A stretch of 64,000 nt of DNA from Azolla caroliniana (lineage: Eukaryota > Polypodiophyta), in contig JBHGNT010000002.1 in the NCBI GenBank assembly GCA_043228905.1, positions 17,670,001-17,734,000 on the forward strand, in the 5' to 3' direction. Positions 1-11,676 of this stretch are shown here, piece after piece. A program made the translations under genes and the position numbers. Each line of letters starts with the position of its first letter. The first letter of the stretch is position 1. The notes under the pieces were generated by a model, which was not told the origin of the DNA, made no database searches, and saw only the letters and a program-made list of their open reading frames with translations.

Positions 1-500
1 ACGCATGTGCAAAACGTTGCGATGTGCGTGTTACACGTGTGCAGACAAGCACCGGCCTCTACCCACAAGTGGTGATGGAGGATCGAAAGGATCTTTCAAG
101 ACAATGAAGTGGAACCGTTAGTGTTTTGGACCGGAAAGACTACTGCAAGCAAGAAAGTATTAAAGATCGATTGGTAGATAGATAGATACGGACGAGAATT
201 CCAATTCCCGGTTTGAACCTTTGACTTCAAAATTGAGGGACAAGACACATTGCCAATGAGATAATTAAGATTTATTATTATTGTTATTGATTCCATACAT
301 TACTTGATTTCCTTTCCCTTCCTTTCCTTCTTATATAGATGTCCCCATGCATATGATGCATGTGAGGGTGCATGCAATGCATGATTGCCATTTGGCGCTC
401 ATGCATCACATGCGATGCATGATGACCATGTCCCTCATTCAAGGTCTCATGTATGAGCAGTGACATGTGAAAAGTACAATGAAGAAAATAAACTTTAAAG
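1..500. other. No gene seen; ATGCAT-rich tract
   Basis: I see no coding region here. Positions 345-425 hold a dense cluster of ATGCAT/GCATGC-type palindromes (Sph/RY-like motifs), and a short TAGA microsatellite lies near 175-192. The stretch is probably repeat-derived, but it has no match to the other families in this window. Confidence 0.4.
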
Positions 501-509
501 AAAACAACC

Positions 510-562
510 TAACCTAATGGTATGTCAATTGCCTCCTATCTTGGAGGTGTAAGGCTCGAAAC
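510..562 (+). repeat. tRNA-like segment with Pol III A and B boxes
   Basis: Positions 510-520 (TAACCTAATGG) fit the Pol III box A consensus TRGYNNANNGG at 10 of 11 sites. Positions 554-562 (GCTCGAAAC) fit box B GWTCRANNC at 8 of 9. The 33-nt gap equals that in two LTR-borne tRNA-like segments elsewhere in the window. No cloverleaf was verified, so this is a tRNA-derived relic rather than a tRNA gene. Confidence 0.45.
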
Positions 563-644
563 CTTGCATCTCGTTGGATGCCACTAGGCCTTAGGCTTGT
601 TTCTTTTTATATTTTGTGTAATGAACATCTAAACACACATCACA

Positions 645-1212
645 TGTTATCATGAAGAAAACCGGTCATAGGGGTAATCGGGGATCCAAGCGCATGAACC
701 AGTGCTACGCGGATCAACATTTAATTTCATTATCTTTGTACATAGTTAGGGATAGGTTGGCGTGATGTAGGCGAATTAAATTGAATAGGTTAGCAAATCG
801 ATGTGTATCTCTGTCTGAAGGGACAGAGAATAAAGATGATGTAATGGAAGTGACAACTCTCCCTCGCCTACCTATAAAAGGCGCGAGAGAAAGACTAAAA
901 GGAGGGGCATTTTCGGGAGAGGAGGAGGTGATGCCAGATTGGGAACTGAGCACCGATCTCTGTTTCTGTATGAATCCTTGTTGTAGTCTCTATTTGGTTG
1001 TAATCGATTCTTCCTAAGTGCAATCTCTGTCTATCTTTGGCATGCTACCGATTCCCTGTCTGAACCGGCAAGTGATGTGCTTGCCGGTACCCGGCGTCCG
1101 TCGTTCTTTCTCTTCCCTTTTATCTTTTCTTCTATCTTTGCACATTCCTTGGTCTAGGGCCCCCACGGTCCCGCCTTACTTTCCTACGCGCACGTGCGAT
1201 AACACGATAACG
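645..1212 (+). mobile_element. Diverged solo LTR related to the TR-GAG-2 LTR
   Basis: The start (TGTTATCATGAAGAAAACCG) matches the TR-GAG-2 LTR start at 3718, including the following CGCATGAACC stretch. The end near 1190-1212 resembles that LTR's end (GCGCACGTGCGATAACACG against CGCACGCGCGTAACAACG). No gag or primer site follows, so it is read as a solo LTR. Both edges are approximate and no target duplication was found. Confidence 0.5.
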
Positions 1213-1315
1213 TGCATATTAGCGTGCTAACATACATGTGTAACCATCACTCCTTTCATATGTATGCACATTGCACCTTCTCGAATCTCCTCGTTCCACA
1301 CAATTTTCACACTAT

Positions 1316-1740
1316 TGTCGAAAATCTTCAAGACAACGTTGTGAGAAGTGTTGGGGATAGTGAAGAGGAAGTGGTTGTTGATAAAGCCAGAGATAGAAAA
1401 GCTAGTCGAGGTGAGGACGAAGTGGCGGTGAGGACAATCTAGCCCAAGTCAACTTCAACATTATGTGCTTCACACATTGACATAAAGTAATAGGTTCTAG
1501 CTCTCATTATATACTATGGGATCCAATGTTGTCCTATCTATGTGGGCTATCTCATAGTTTGTTTTCCCAATCTTCTCAAACTTCACACTCACATAACTTG
1601 ATACTTGTTTATCGGTTTCATGTGTCGTAAAATGCGTTATGAAGCTCTTGAAGACATCAATCTTAAGTACTAAGAATTTAAACTAACCTAAAACAATTAC
1701 CTCATTACTTTTCTTATTGTATGTAAAAAATCACACGACA
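1316..1740 (-). mobile_element. Probable 3' LTR of gypsy element G1
   Basis: The right edge at 1740 is clear. On the reverse strand a purine-rich tract (GGTGAGGGTGAA) is followed by TGTCGTGTGA, the same junction seen at the 3' LTR of intact relative G4 (54497). The left edge (TGTCGAAAATC at 1316) is chosen by resemblance to the end of the G4 LTR and is tentative. Small open frames here are not convincing genes. Confidence 0.45.
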
Positions 1741-2094
1741 TTCACCCTCACCAAACTTGCACATCCACCGGTATGTGCCAATTGTTGTGAGGTTCCTCTT
1801 TTGATTACATTTTTTCAACCTCGATGGTCGAGGCTACATCGTTGAGAGCCTCCCTTCAAGATGCTTCGATGATTTGGGGCCTCTCTTCTCCTTCTTCCGA
1901 ATTTGGTGGAATTCTTCTGTCGTCCATGATTAATCTTTTTGAAGAGAACTCAAGTATTTCCCGATCTCCACGAATTCACCTTCGTAGTCCTCTTCTATGA
2001 AAGTAGACAACACCCAAGTGTAGGAACTTGTAAAGAAATCCAAGCCAACATCCTCTTCATCAGAATGTCTATCTTCTTCTCCGTCGTATCTTGC

Positions 2095-3717
2095 TCATGA
2101 TAGCATGTCTGCAACGACATTACGCTTCCCAGCTACATGACGGATCTCCGGGTTGAGTGATTTGATATATGCAGTCCAATGTAGCATGGCAATATCTGGT
2201 GTACTACAACCAGATATCATACCCAAGATTGGTAGGCAATCTGTCTCGATTATGACTTTTGCTCCAATAAGGTAGTCACGATGAGACTTGATCGCCAATA
2301 CGATTCCCCATAGCTCCCTCTTCACTTGGGCATACCTTCTTTGCCTATGACTTAACAATTTCGCACCAAACCGAATTGCATATCGGTTGCAATCTTCGTC
2401 TTCTTGGTTGATAACCCATCCAATTCCGGTCGGACTAGTATCCACGGTCACGAAAATGGGCTTGCCATTTGAATAGTCTGCCTTCTATAATGCAACTGTC
2501 TCCATCAATAATTTCTTCAGCCTTCGGATGGCAAAAGTATGCTCGCTCGTCCATTCGAACCTCCGCTTCTTCTTTAGTAGACCGTATAATGGCTCAGCAA
2601 TGTGGGAGTAGTGTGGAATCCAAATATGATAAAACGCGCATGCTCCAAGGAACCTTCAAACGTTCGTTTGGGTTAAACATTCTTCTTTCAAGTCTTGGAT
2701 CGCATTCACCTTGTATGGTGAAGAATTCCGACCGTATGCTCCAGAAAAGTGACCTACCACCAAGATCTCCGGTTGCCCGAATGCGGATTTTTCTCCCGAA
2801 AATGTCAAATTCGCATCTTTGAGCGTTTTGAGCACCTTCTCACAATCTTTCATTATCCTTCGATTCATCCTTACCCTCATTCAAACATCCTTTTATCGGA
2901 ATGTCATCCAAGAAGTGCATCGTGATGCCCGAGATGCAATCCTTCAAGACCTTGTTCATGGCATTCACCATATGAGCCACCGAGCTCGTTGAACCTTGAG
3001 CTAAGATCGACTGTCGACCGCCAACTGGAATTGATCATATTCAGAGTAGAGATCGCCAATGGAGTAGATGGACCGGCCCGCAAACGCTTCGGCAAATTCA
3101 TCCACACTCGGACCGATTCCAGAATTGTAACATTGTTGACGGGTTGAAGATTTGGATGAATCGCAACGATCCAGTCTTCTTCGGCACCGTAAACCACCTA
3201 TTAGAATAAGGAGCATTCAACGGTTCCAGAATTCCCATATTCACCTTCTCGTTTCAGAGCTCGATCAGCTTCCGTAGGTGTGCTCTTAGAACCGGTATTA
3301 GTTTCAAATTCCAAGGCACATACGGCACTGTGAAGATCATAATCAGTTCTACCGTCCTTGGATTAGCACATCCGATTTCCTGTGGGAAAAATGCGAAAGC
3401 CTTCCCATGTCTTTCAAGCATTCCGTCGAACATTTGGTCCTCTTCAGGGAGGAGGAAATCCTCCCTTTGAACTCGTAGCTTTCCTTTCGTCTCTTCAGTG
3501 AAGACGTGAACTATTGTCTTCAGGTTCCTTAAGCTTGGATCTTTTGCAACTTCCTTCATCTTTTGGCATGTATCTTCCTGTAGCGGAACTGCAACTGGCT
3601 TGATCTTCCTATCCACCGTTTTATATTTTGTATTGACTTCAACTTCCTCCTTCAAGATGCTTCGATGATACTCATTGATGATAGCGTACATGTTCATGGA
3701 GTTAACCGAAATCACGT
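2095..3717 (-). pseudogene. G1 pol fragment: reverse transcriptase and RNase H
   Basis: From 3717 down to about 3254 the protein reads as the pol N-terminal region before the RT, with a segment like FPQEIGCANPRTVE shared with G4. Pieces at 3216-2904 keep GPSVDEFAEAFAGRSIYSIG, part of the RT fingers and palm region. Positions 2880-2656 match the RT thumb region (SGEKSAFGQPEILVVGH). Positions 2451-2095 are a clear RNase H (VDTSPTGIGWVINQ near its start, then ELWGIV and ETDCLPILG). Frames change several times between pieces. The relative G4 shows what the whole looked like. Confidence 0.8.
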
Positions 3718-5788
3718 TGTCGTGAAGAAAACCGGCCATAGGCGGATTCGGGAAAAAAGGCGCATGAACCGGCTCTTACACGGATGGACGCATGAATTGA
3801 TATTTTGATATTGATTCATAAATGGATCAACTGATGTAAATACTAAGTAGTGCACATTTATTAGGGGGGATTGTGCGTATCTTTGTCAAAAGGGACAGGG
3901 AATAAAGAGATTTAACTAGGGAAAGGGGAACCCCTTTTTGTTCCGTCTGTGTGCGTGAGTAGGGTCCCCGTGTCGGGCCCATCGCCGCCTTGCCGGTTGT
4001 AACCTTCGGAGTTTGTAATCTCTTCTTATTGTAATCAAGTGTTCCGTTCTATATCTCTCCTTCTCGCTTCTGCGTGTCTGTGAATCTCTCTCTCTCTCTC
4101 TCTCGCTCCTCGGTCCAAGACCCCCGTGGTCCCGCCCCTTCTACACGCACGCGCGTAACAACGCGACATCTTTGGTGAACCCAATGTGAACGGGTGGAAA
4201 AGGAGTCGAAAGATGAGGGGATCGGAGCTAGCAGAGGCAATGGCGGTAGCCGTCGACTGGCTGGTAAGCGCTCGTGAGGGGACAGGTACCCTCGACAGAG
4301 CCATTGAATCGATCGTCGGCTCTAGAGGCCAGTTCGGAGGGAAAGACGCCACCAGTTATTTGGAGGCTTACCGGGCCGAAATGATCATGAGGGATATACC
4401 GGTGGACAGGCGGCTGTCGGGATTCCCTCGGGTGGTGACGCCGGGCATCCACACGGAGGTGCTCGAGGTGATGGCCAGATGCTAGACTTGGGAGGAGTTC
4501 AAGCTACAGCTCCTCGAGAAGTACGGGTTTGATGACTCGCTTCGGTTGTCGAGGTGGAACTTCATGGCGTGGGTGGAAAAGGGAGGAACACATCGGTGCT
4601 CCTCCAGGAGTTCGAAAAACGGTTCGCGCGACTGTCAACGCTAGACCGGACGGTGCTCGAAACGAGTCGAGTACTATTGTTTGTCAAGTCGGTGGACGCG
4701 CTCGACAGGGAAAAGGTGGGTCCCCTATTGGAAATGAACGAAGGGTTCACAGCAGACTGGGCCATGGTAAAACGGGTCTGCAGCCGTTTCGACAAACAAC
4801 GCGATTGGAGCGACGGAAGCTCGTCGGGGTCAGGGCCGGTCCCGGGGAGGAGGCTCGAGGAGCCAGTATCGGTGCCAGCCGGTAGGAAGGAAGAGACCCG
4901 AATCTGGCCAGAGTCGGGGTCGGCATCGAAGGACATGGTCAGAGGCCCATCCGGAGGAGCGGCTCTGGAGGAGTTGACACAGATGGTGTGCGACCTGTAG
5001 ATCGCATAGGCCCGGAGAGACAACGGCGAACAACCTCGCGACTGGAGGCCGCCGGCTGGGCAGCGGTGCATGTGGTGTGACGTGATCGGTCACATTCGGA
5101 AGGATTGCGCGGATTTCGTTGACGCGCTCAGGACCAACGTGGTGTACCTCTGGAACGGGCGGGTGCACGCGAGCAAGACCCAGAGAGCCCTAGAACTAAA
5201 TATGGGGTGCGGCGGAATGAAGAGGTTGATGGAAGAGGCCGCGACGCGGCACGTTGAAGCTGTTAACTACTCAGTGTCGGCGGGAATTCGGGTCAGGGAT
5301 GATGAGACCCGGAAGGCGAAGGACTCCGGATTCTGTCCGCTAGTGCTAGAAGGCCTCTCCGAAGGAAGAGGCGGATCGTGCGTTAAGGAGAACGAAGTGT
5401 TGCAGGACCGAGGGCCGAACTCTCTCTCCTCCTCCGACCGTCATTCTCTGTGGGTGCGGGGAGTTCGACGCCTCTACTTCGTGGGTAGCCCGTGCGCTGC
5501 CAACAAAGGCTTTTTTTTTCTTTTGTGTTTCTCTGGGTCCAGTGTGTTCCATCTGTGTGTGTGAGTAGGGTCCCTGTGTCGGGCCCATCGCCACCTTACC
5601 GGTTGTAACCGTTGGAGTTTGTAATATCTTGTTATTGTAATCAAGTGTTCCGTTCTATATCTCTCCTTCTCGCTTCTGCATGTTTGTGAATCTCTCGCTG
5701 TCTCTCTCCCTCTCTCTCTCTCTCGTTCCTCGGTTCACGACCCTCGTGGTCCCGCCCCTTCTACACGCATGCGCGTAACAACGCGACA
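3718..5788 (+). mobile_element. TR-GAG-2: gag-only LTR element
   Basis: The left LTR spans 3718-4168 (TGTCGTGAAG to CGCGACA). It is followed at 4169 by a primer-site-like TCTTTGGTGAACCCAATGTG, nearly the same as in G4. The interior encodes only Gag. The right LTR (about 5540-5788) ends in the same CGCGACA but lacks its first 220 bp or so. The flanking duplication is ACGT (3714-3717 and 5789-5792), and host G1 reads on smoothly across it. There is no protease, RT or integrase, so it must be moved by another element's enzymes, most likely a G4-type gypsy. Confidence 0.85.
4187..5500 (+). pseudogene. TR-GAG-2 Gag with CCHC zinc knuckle
   Basis: The product resembles the Gag of G4. The capsid-like part runs through GQFGGKDATSYLEAYRAEM, then FEKRFARLSTLDRTVLETSR, then ADWAMVKRVCSRFDK. 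At about 5066-5110 it has CMWCDVIGHIRKDC, a CX2CX4HX4C zinc knuckle expected to bind RNA. A stop at about 4483 (MARC then stop), a frameshift near 4560 and further stops just after 4998 break it. The start is set by the first codons after the primer site. The C-terminus runs on towards the right LTR. It is the only coding content of the element. Confidence 0.75.
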
Positions 5789-5792
5789 ACGT

Positions 5793-6002
5793 GTTGATCG
5801 TGAAGATAACTCAAGTCCACAACTTCCTCGATTTCGCCGATGGTGTTGTTAAATGAGGTTTTCTCCAGAATATGAGACACGAATTCTTCTTCTTCGATTA
5901 TGCTTTCTTCTTTCAGCGCCTTCTCAAAGTCTTGCATCCAATGCTTTGTAGAGAATAGCACAGAATATTGCTCGGCCACAACCGAGTCTTGAATCACTTC
6001 TA
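5793..6002 (-). pseudogene. G1 pol N-terminal fragment
   Basis: Encodes a segment with FEKALKEESIIEEEEFVSHI, nearly identical to the pol start of G4 (51150-51290). It continues into the piece left of TR-GAG-2, which confirms that one reading region was split at ACGT. Its upstream edge is cut by the copia solo LTR. Confidence 0.75.
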
Positions 6003-6505
6003 TGAGAATGAAACATAGAAATTGGAAATGGAGAGTACACAAGGAAATACACAAGATGTTTACGTGGAAAACCCTAATAGGGAAAAACCACAGGATCCCA
6101 CAGACTCCAAACTATCAGTATATGAGAAAGGTACATTCAGAGCCTCAGAGGCAACGACCTTGAGCTCTGTATCTTCACCAACTGGCGGTTACAATAGAGT
6201 ATCACTTTGTATCTCACACACTCTCTCTCTCTGTCGCTCTTTGTACAATAGTTACAACAGTATGACAACAACTATATGCACACACTCTACTAAGTGATAG
6301 CCCTAAGTCATATTTATACTTATATGAACTTAGGGCTATTTATAGATATAGCCTCAATAGGCTTAATCAAAACATATTTACAAGTATGTCCTCTCTTCCG
6401 GTTCTCACCGGGTCCATCCAATCCAGCTTCCGGATCTCTTCCGGTTCTTACTGGGTCCTCTTCATTCATCATCAGATCCCATCCGGAGGGGCCGATTTCC
6501 CAACA
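6003..6505 (-). mobile_element. Copia-type solo LTR
   Basis: On the reverse strand it starts TGTTGGGAAATC and ends CATTCTCA. It holds the plant copia R-region hallmark (GGTTTTTCCC and GGGTTTTCCACGTAAA), here at about 6060-6090. Host G1 resumes on both sides. No clear target duplication was seen, so it may be an old solo LTR formed by recombination. Confidence 0.65.
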
Positions 6506-8635
6506 TGCTTGTCCTTGTTGAGTAGTGTTAGTTTACATGCGCTGCTACGTGTGAAGCATGTTGCTTCTCCTTGGCATCCACGTATTCTGCGTCCTAGTGG
6601 GGACTTATGACTGCTTGGACTATTTATGCCCCACGATTCAATATTCCTCTCTAAAAATCGGAGGATTCTCCTCCAAGGCTATTTCGGTTCCTTTCATGAT
6701 TAGCTCGCACCGTCAGGAATTGCACAGATCTTTGACTGTCAAGGCTCTTGACTCGTGCGAAGGCTGCCCCATTGTCAAACACGCTGGTGTCGATCTGGGA
6801 CGATGTGAAATACGGTTGTCCTAGGATGACAGGATGCGAAGCCGAGTCTTGCACGAAAAAGTGTTGATCCATCTCCACATCCCCGATTGTGACTTTAACA
6901 TTGGGGCAAGCTCCGTACAAGTCCTCTATGACCTTCGTTGCCACTCGAATCTTCCATCCGTGTTTTGTATTAATCAACCATCTTCCTTTCTTGTACAACT
7001 CGGTCGACATGAGATTGATCTCCGAACCATGGTCAATCAAGGCTACCACGGTTTCTTTCTTCTCCCCGATCTTCACCGGCGTCTCCGTTGTCACTCTTGC
7101 CCAATGAGCCCAAGAGTAATGGATGTCCACCGTCACTTCTTCTTCCTCCTCCTCTTTTGATCTTGCCATGGTTATGGCACTTGTTTTCACCTCCTCTTCA
7201 TCCGATTGTTGCCGCTCGCGCTTAATAAGGTCCATGATAGTATCATGGAACTCCTTCTTAGCGATCCCAAGAAGTTCTCTCAAAGTAAGGTCGACATGAC
7301 TGTCTAAAACCTTCTCTTCAAGGACCTTCCACAAGTAAGTTGTTTGTTCTATGTCCGACCTTAGCTTGTAAGTCGGTGCCACTCGTTCTTTTCCTTTCTT
7401 CACAGATTCATCAACTTCCATCTGAGAAGGTTGGGTCGATCCACACGGCTTCATGCTTGTTTCTCCTATCTCTTTTCGTGGCGTAGGTTGGGTTTTCCCT
7501 TCTTTCCCTGCGTTCCTTGTATTGTGACGCTTTGATTTGTCATCTTCTTCACCAATTCTTTTCCTCTTCTCTTCGACAGGAGCTTCATAGTTGTCACACA
7601 CAACCTCCGCAAAACTTGTGTTATCGCCGACTGGACCCGACCATCAGGTAACTCGTCGCACATTTTGATTAGCAAGTTCTAGATCCTCCAAATTGATTTT
7701 TCCTTTCCTTTTGCACTCGAAGACTATTGGCCAAAACCCAGCTCCCGGCTTGATCTTCCTTAGATTCTCTCTTCCAACTCATATACTGGCTGATGCGGCG
7801 TAGTGCATAGCTTCCACATGCCTTGCGTCTTCTTCTTCCACGATCTTTTTCAACCCGCCTCTTCCAAAGTTCACTTGTAGTGGTCGGGTCTCACTCGAAT
7901 GAATCATGTTGCCATCCAAATAGGTGACATTCTTACGAATCGCGTCTTGCAAGTCAATGCACTCCCTTTGCAAGTGCTTGAAGCTGTCGCCCCACACACA
8001 TCTATACACTTCTGTTCCCTTCGGCCCGCGTCGACTTAAATTGGCCACCGATACCGCTTCAAACTTCTTGGAGAGCTCTTCAATTATAGATTCCTCCATC
8101 GCTTTCTTGTCGAAATTGTTGATCGGCTTGTTAGGCTCGACCGTCACAGGTGCCTTCCTCCTCTATGATTGTGGATTGTCCATATCAGTTCCTCTTGCCA
8201 TTGTCGACGCTTATCAAGACGGCTGCGAGCCTTCTTCACCGCTGCCCAGTCCACTACCAAACCATTTGGTTGCGTTTTGTCCTCCAAAAATCTGCCCAAT
8301 TCTCATTGGTCTTTCATATCCACTGCCTTCAGGAATAGCAGAACTTTATCTCCATTGAGAACTCGGTTGTACTTCTGGTCGAATTCCGCATATACTCCCG
8401 ACACACACAGATTCCTCCCTTTCTTGTCGATTCAAATCATTAGCGTATGTCGAGTCATCCATGATGTGTCTTCAAGCATGTATTCTGCGAGAAGCGCCTT
8501 TTCGAACTCCGCCCATTTTGCGTGCTCATTTTGGATCTCTATGACACGCTCGCGGATTCCTGGTTCCACCACACGCTTGAAACTAGAAATTTGTTTCAAA
8601 TCATGGCCATCCCTCAGTTGCATCTCGTTCCGATA
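6506..8635 (-). pseudogene. G1 gag-protease
   Basis: On the reverse strand, 8635-7779 gives Gag pieces (ISSFKRVVEPGIRERVIEI, then GRGGLKKIVEEEDARHVEAM). Positions 7601-6651 give a 316-codon frame ending in a retropepsin-like domain with VVALIDHGSEINLMS. The usual DSG or DTG is DHG here, as also in G4, so this is a family trait rather than a new defect. The frame ends with SSDF and a stop, as in G4. The Gag start is missing at the C1 junction. It is useful as the sibling that shows ancestral codons where G4 has stops. Confidence 0.8.
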
Positions 8636-10345
8636 TGTTGAGATACAAGCTCAACATTGGCCGGATCGGCTGTGCAAGCCGAGAACCGGATCAGTTCGGA
8701 CCGATCGGTTAGGCCGGACCGGTGCGCAAACCGGTGTGCTCTCTGTCTCTCCTGCGTACTGTGTATGTCTGATCTCTCCATTAAATCTGTGTTTTCTCTT
8801 ATGTTTGGTTTTCTGTTGCTTCCGCACGTTGTTATTTTTACATGGTATCAGAGCGCGAGGGTTGAGAACCTCTGCAACCGACCTTAGCTCGAGAAGAAAA
8901 CCTAACCTTAGAAAAGAACAGGAAAAACAGAATAGATAGAGGCATGGCTAGCTCGCTTCCGACCGAGAAGCTCGACAGAAACAACTATGCGTCTTGGTCA
9001 TACAAGATGCACTATTACCTACTCGGGATGGATATTGGAGCTATGTCGACAGAGCAAATGATACAACACCTAATTTGACACAAAGAGACTTCCCAGCTTT
9101 GTGTCTTGTGTTGGTGGCTGATTACACCTCGAAGATCAAAGATATATGTGACTCCTTAGCCTCCATCGATGTGAATGTTGAGGAAGGAAAAATGGTGCAG
9201 ATTTGTCTCGGGGGACTGGCGTCGAAGTTCGGAGCGTTCCAAACTATTGTGTGCACACGGGAGAATACGTCGTCGTTTTTCGACCTATAGTCGATGCTCC
9301 TTATAGAGGAGAACCACGCGGGTGCGTCGACGAGTACACACGCCGATAACAAGATGTTGTACATGGAGGGAGATAGGCCCCGTGGTCGTGGCGGATGAGG
9401 CGAGTCGGTGCGCAATGGAGGCGGCTGATGGGATCAAGGAAGAAGGCACTGAAGTGATGCCGACAACAATTCTTGACCCTCCAGAAACAGGGGGAGTTGA
9501 GGTGACGAGAACCGGCAAGGGAAATCCGTCGCGGAATGCTGGTACTGTGGCAAGAAAGGCCACAAGGAGAGAGAATGTTGGAAGAAGCACGCCGATTCGG
9601 AGAAAAATGGATCCGGATCCGGATAAACCGATAAAGGAAATCCGCAACGATCGCACTACACCGAAGGATCCGAAAATGTCGGAAAGGGGGCAGCCTTCGT
9701 GATGAGACACGAAACAAACTCGATGAAGAAGACCACCCCAAAATCGGACGAGGTGTGGAATGTTGACTCCAGCGTGTCAAACCACATGACGAGCCATAAG
9801 GAGTGGTTCTTATACCTTGAGAAACTGATGCAACCGGGAGTATTCGCAACAGGAGATGACACTCTACATCTGATCGAGAATGTCGGTGAAGTTCCCCTAA
9901 GCCATGTCGGGCAAAAAGGGAAACTCATGAACGTGCTACACATCCCGACAATCACGAAGAATCTGGTGTTGGTCGGGCAGATCGTTGACCAGGGGATGCA
10001 AGTCCGGTTCACACATCTTGGGTGCTTCATCGAGGAGGAAAGCCAAGTTATTGCGCAAGGGCGCAAAGATGGGATGATGTTTATCCTCGACACCAATGAC
10101 GTTGGCATCGCAATGTTCACAAAAGGACAAAAAGTCGAGTCGGATATCAACTTGTGGCACAAGCAGATAGGCCACGTCAACTATCAAAGGCTACAAGACT
10201 TGCAACTAAAACAAGTTGTGTTCGGATTGCCCAAATTTAGTGGCCGGAAGGCCCAAATTTGTGAAGCCTGCCAACTAGGGAAGCAACACCGACTTCCTTT
10301 CCCCAACGAGCGTAACCGGAGCCGGAACAAGCTCGACTTGATACA
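8636..10345 (+). mobile_element. C1: truncated Ty1/copia element
   Basis: A short LTR (8636-8842, TGTTGAGATACAAG to TTTTTACA) is followed at once by TGGTATCAGAGC (8843-8854), the standard primer site for initiator tRNA-Met in plant copia elements. Gag, protease and the start of integrase follow, and the element stops abruptly at about 10345 inside the integrase. There it meets the inverted element C2. It inserted into the gag of G1. Confidence 0.85.
8944..10345 (+). pseudogene. C1 copia gag-protease-integrase start
   Basis: The ATG at 8944 opens MASSLPTEKLDRNNYASW, the usual copia Gag opening. A frameshift near 9030 and a deletion of roughly 100 residues follow. At about 9539-9580 it has CWYCGKKGHKERECW, a CX2CX4HX4C knuckle. 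From 9699 the protease site reads WNVDSSVSNHMT, where copia normally has DSGA, so the catalytic glycine is lost. The GAG-pre-integrase zinc region follows (LWHKQIGHVNYQRL, then CEACQLGKQHRLPF). The frame ends at LIHSDVWG, where the element is broken. Non-functional. Confidence 0.8.
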
Positions 10346-11138
10346 TTCGGATGTATGGGGGCTGGCACAGCTCGGGCCGGAGTGGAAGCTCCCCCTCCTT
10401 GCGAAGGTTCCTCGTTGGCCTCCGTTTTGCGGCCGAAATTGGGAGTTGTTGTCGTAGGTCGGACCTCGTCCACCTTGTCCTTGGCCGAATCGGCCTCTCA
10501 CTCGTCCGCATCCTCTTCCTCCATTAGAGTGCGTGTAGATCATGTGTCCTTCCGACTTATTGCTCCTTGTACGCACGTGGTTTTCTTCGACCAATAGCAT
10601 TGATTGGAGCTCGAAGAAGGAGGGAGATTTCTCCCGTGCTAGAACGGTGGTTCGCATCGCGCCGAACCGTGGTGCAAGGCCGCCGAGGCATATTGGCACC
10701 ATCTCATCATCATCTATACTTACGCATATTGAGCCGAGCAAGTCGCAAAGCTCCTTGATCTTCAAGGTGTATGTCGTGATGGACATGTCCCTTTGTTGAA
10801 TGTTGTTCAACTCTTGGCGGAGTTGAAGCTTCCTCTCGGTCGTGTTGGCGGCGAAAATCTTTCGTAGATTTTTCCACGCTTCCTTTGGTGTCTTGGCTTC
10901 TCGAATGTAACCGAGCATGTGGTCGTCAACACATGTCGCCAAACAATACGCGGCTTGCGGCTTGCTCCCGTGTCGCGTATTCGGGAGCCGCTTCGGCGGG
11001 TCAGTCTTCATGCGCTCCTTTGATGTAGCTCCAAAAGCCTTGTCCAACAAGGTATTGGTGCATCTTGTACTCCCAAGACGCGAAGTTGTTTCGATCCAAC
11101 TTCTCGGTAGGGAGAGCGCTCCCCATTTGAGTATTCAT
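10346..11138 (-). pseudogene. C2 copia Gag
   Basis: The start at 11138 gives MNTQMGSALPTEKLDRNNFA. After a frameshift near 11020 the frame continues as a UBN2-type copia Gag: TPKEAWKNLRKIFAANTTER, then TYTLKIKELCDLLGSI, then ICLGGLAPRFGAMRTTVL. It ends in a G/R-rich tail (GGRGCGRVRGRFGQGQGG). The zinc knuckle and everything downstream are missing at the C1 junction near 10345. Confidence 0.75.
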
Positions 11139-11676
11139 TATGTTGATTCTTCTTCTTCTTCTTCTCTCTTCGAATGCGAGCTATGTAGTGAAGCTACGAT
11201 ATCTGTGAGTTGGTTCTTGGTCGTCGGCGTATAGCACAACACACGATCACGATGAGGCGAATGGGCTAGATTGAGCTACCAAATCGCTCTGATACCATGT
11301 AAAGAATCAAGAGATGGATTCTTGTGAAGCGGAAGATATGTGAGTTATGTGTGTGTGTAAGAGAGAGAGAGAGAGAGAGAAACACAGAGAATACGCAAGG
11401 TAAAAGTATATTGACAAAGGAGAAAGACTCAACACTATACAAGGTGGGAGGAGGGTGCTTTATGTAGTCACCCTCTCTCTTCATTAACTACAAGGCTCAT
11501 GGAGCATGGGGAATGTGAAAGCTCATAAGTTATGTGTCATAGAATATGATTCTATGACTCATACTAAATGCTAGAATACAAAGAGGTGACTTAATGGTGA
11601 CTCTTGACCGTTGGAGTGTCTATTCATTCTCAAGGTGAGTTCACACACTAGACCAAGTTGAGCTTGATTCTCAACA
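10346..11676 (-). mobile_element. C2: truncated Ty1/copia element, inverted
   Basis: The reverse-strand 5' LTR occupies 11298-11676 (TGTTGAGAATCAAG to TTCTTTACA). The tRNA-Met primer site is at 11286-11297 (TGGTATCAGAGC on the reverse strand). Gag follows to 10346, where the sequence switches into C1. The LTR start resembles that of C1, so the two are related, but the LTR lengths differ (379 and 207 bp), so they are separate copies. The LTR holds a GA microsatellite at 11350-11380. Confidence 0.8.

Larger units (their letters stand above)
1741..8635 (-). mobile_element. G1: decayed Ty3/gypsy retrotransposon, interrupted
   Basis: Reverse-strand gypsy whose protein segments align along their whole length with G4 (48.8-54.4 kb). 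Reading the reverse strand, gag and protease lie at 8635-6506, the pol N-terminus at 6002-5793, and RT and RNase H at 3717-2095. The breaks are TR-GAG-2 (3718-5788, duplication ACGT) and a copia solo LTR (6003-6505). The gag N-terminus and 5' LTR are missing, cut at 8635 by copia C1. Most of the integrase is missing too, because homology stops between the RNase H end and the polypurine tract. Frames are broken, so it is non-functional. Confidence 0.85.

Noticed and set aside
345-425. ATGCAT cluster as an RY-element promoter
   Set aside because: No gene follows on either strand and the flanking DNA is repeat-like, so a regulatory role is unsupported.
6022-6297. Plus-strand 91-codon frame beginning MEMESTQGNTQ as a gene
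   Set aside because: It lies within a copia solo LTR and covers the R-region motifs. No domain.
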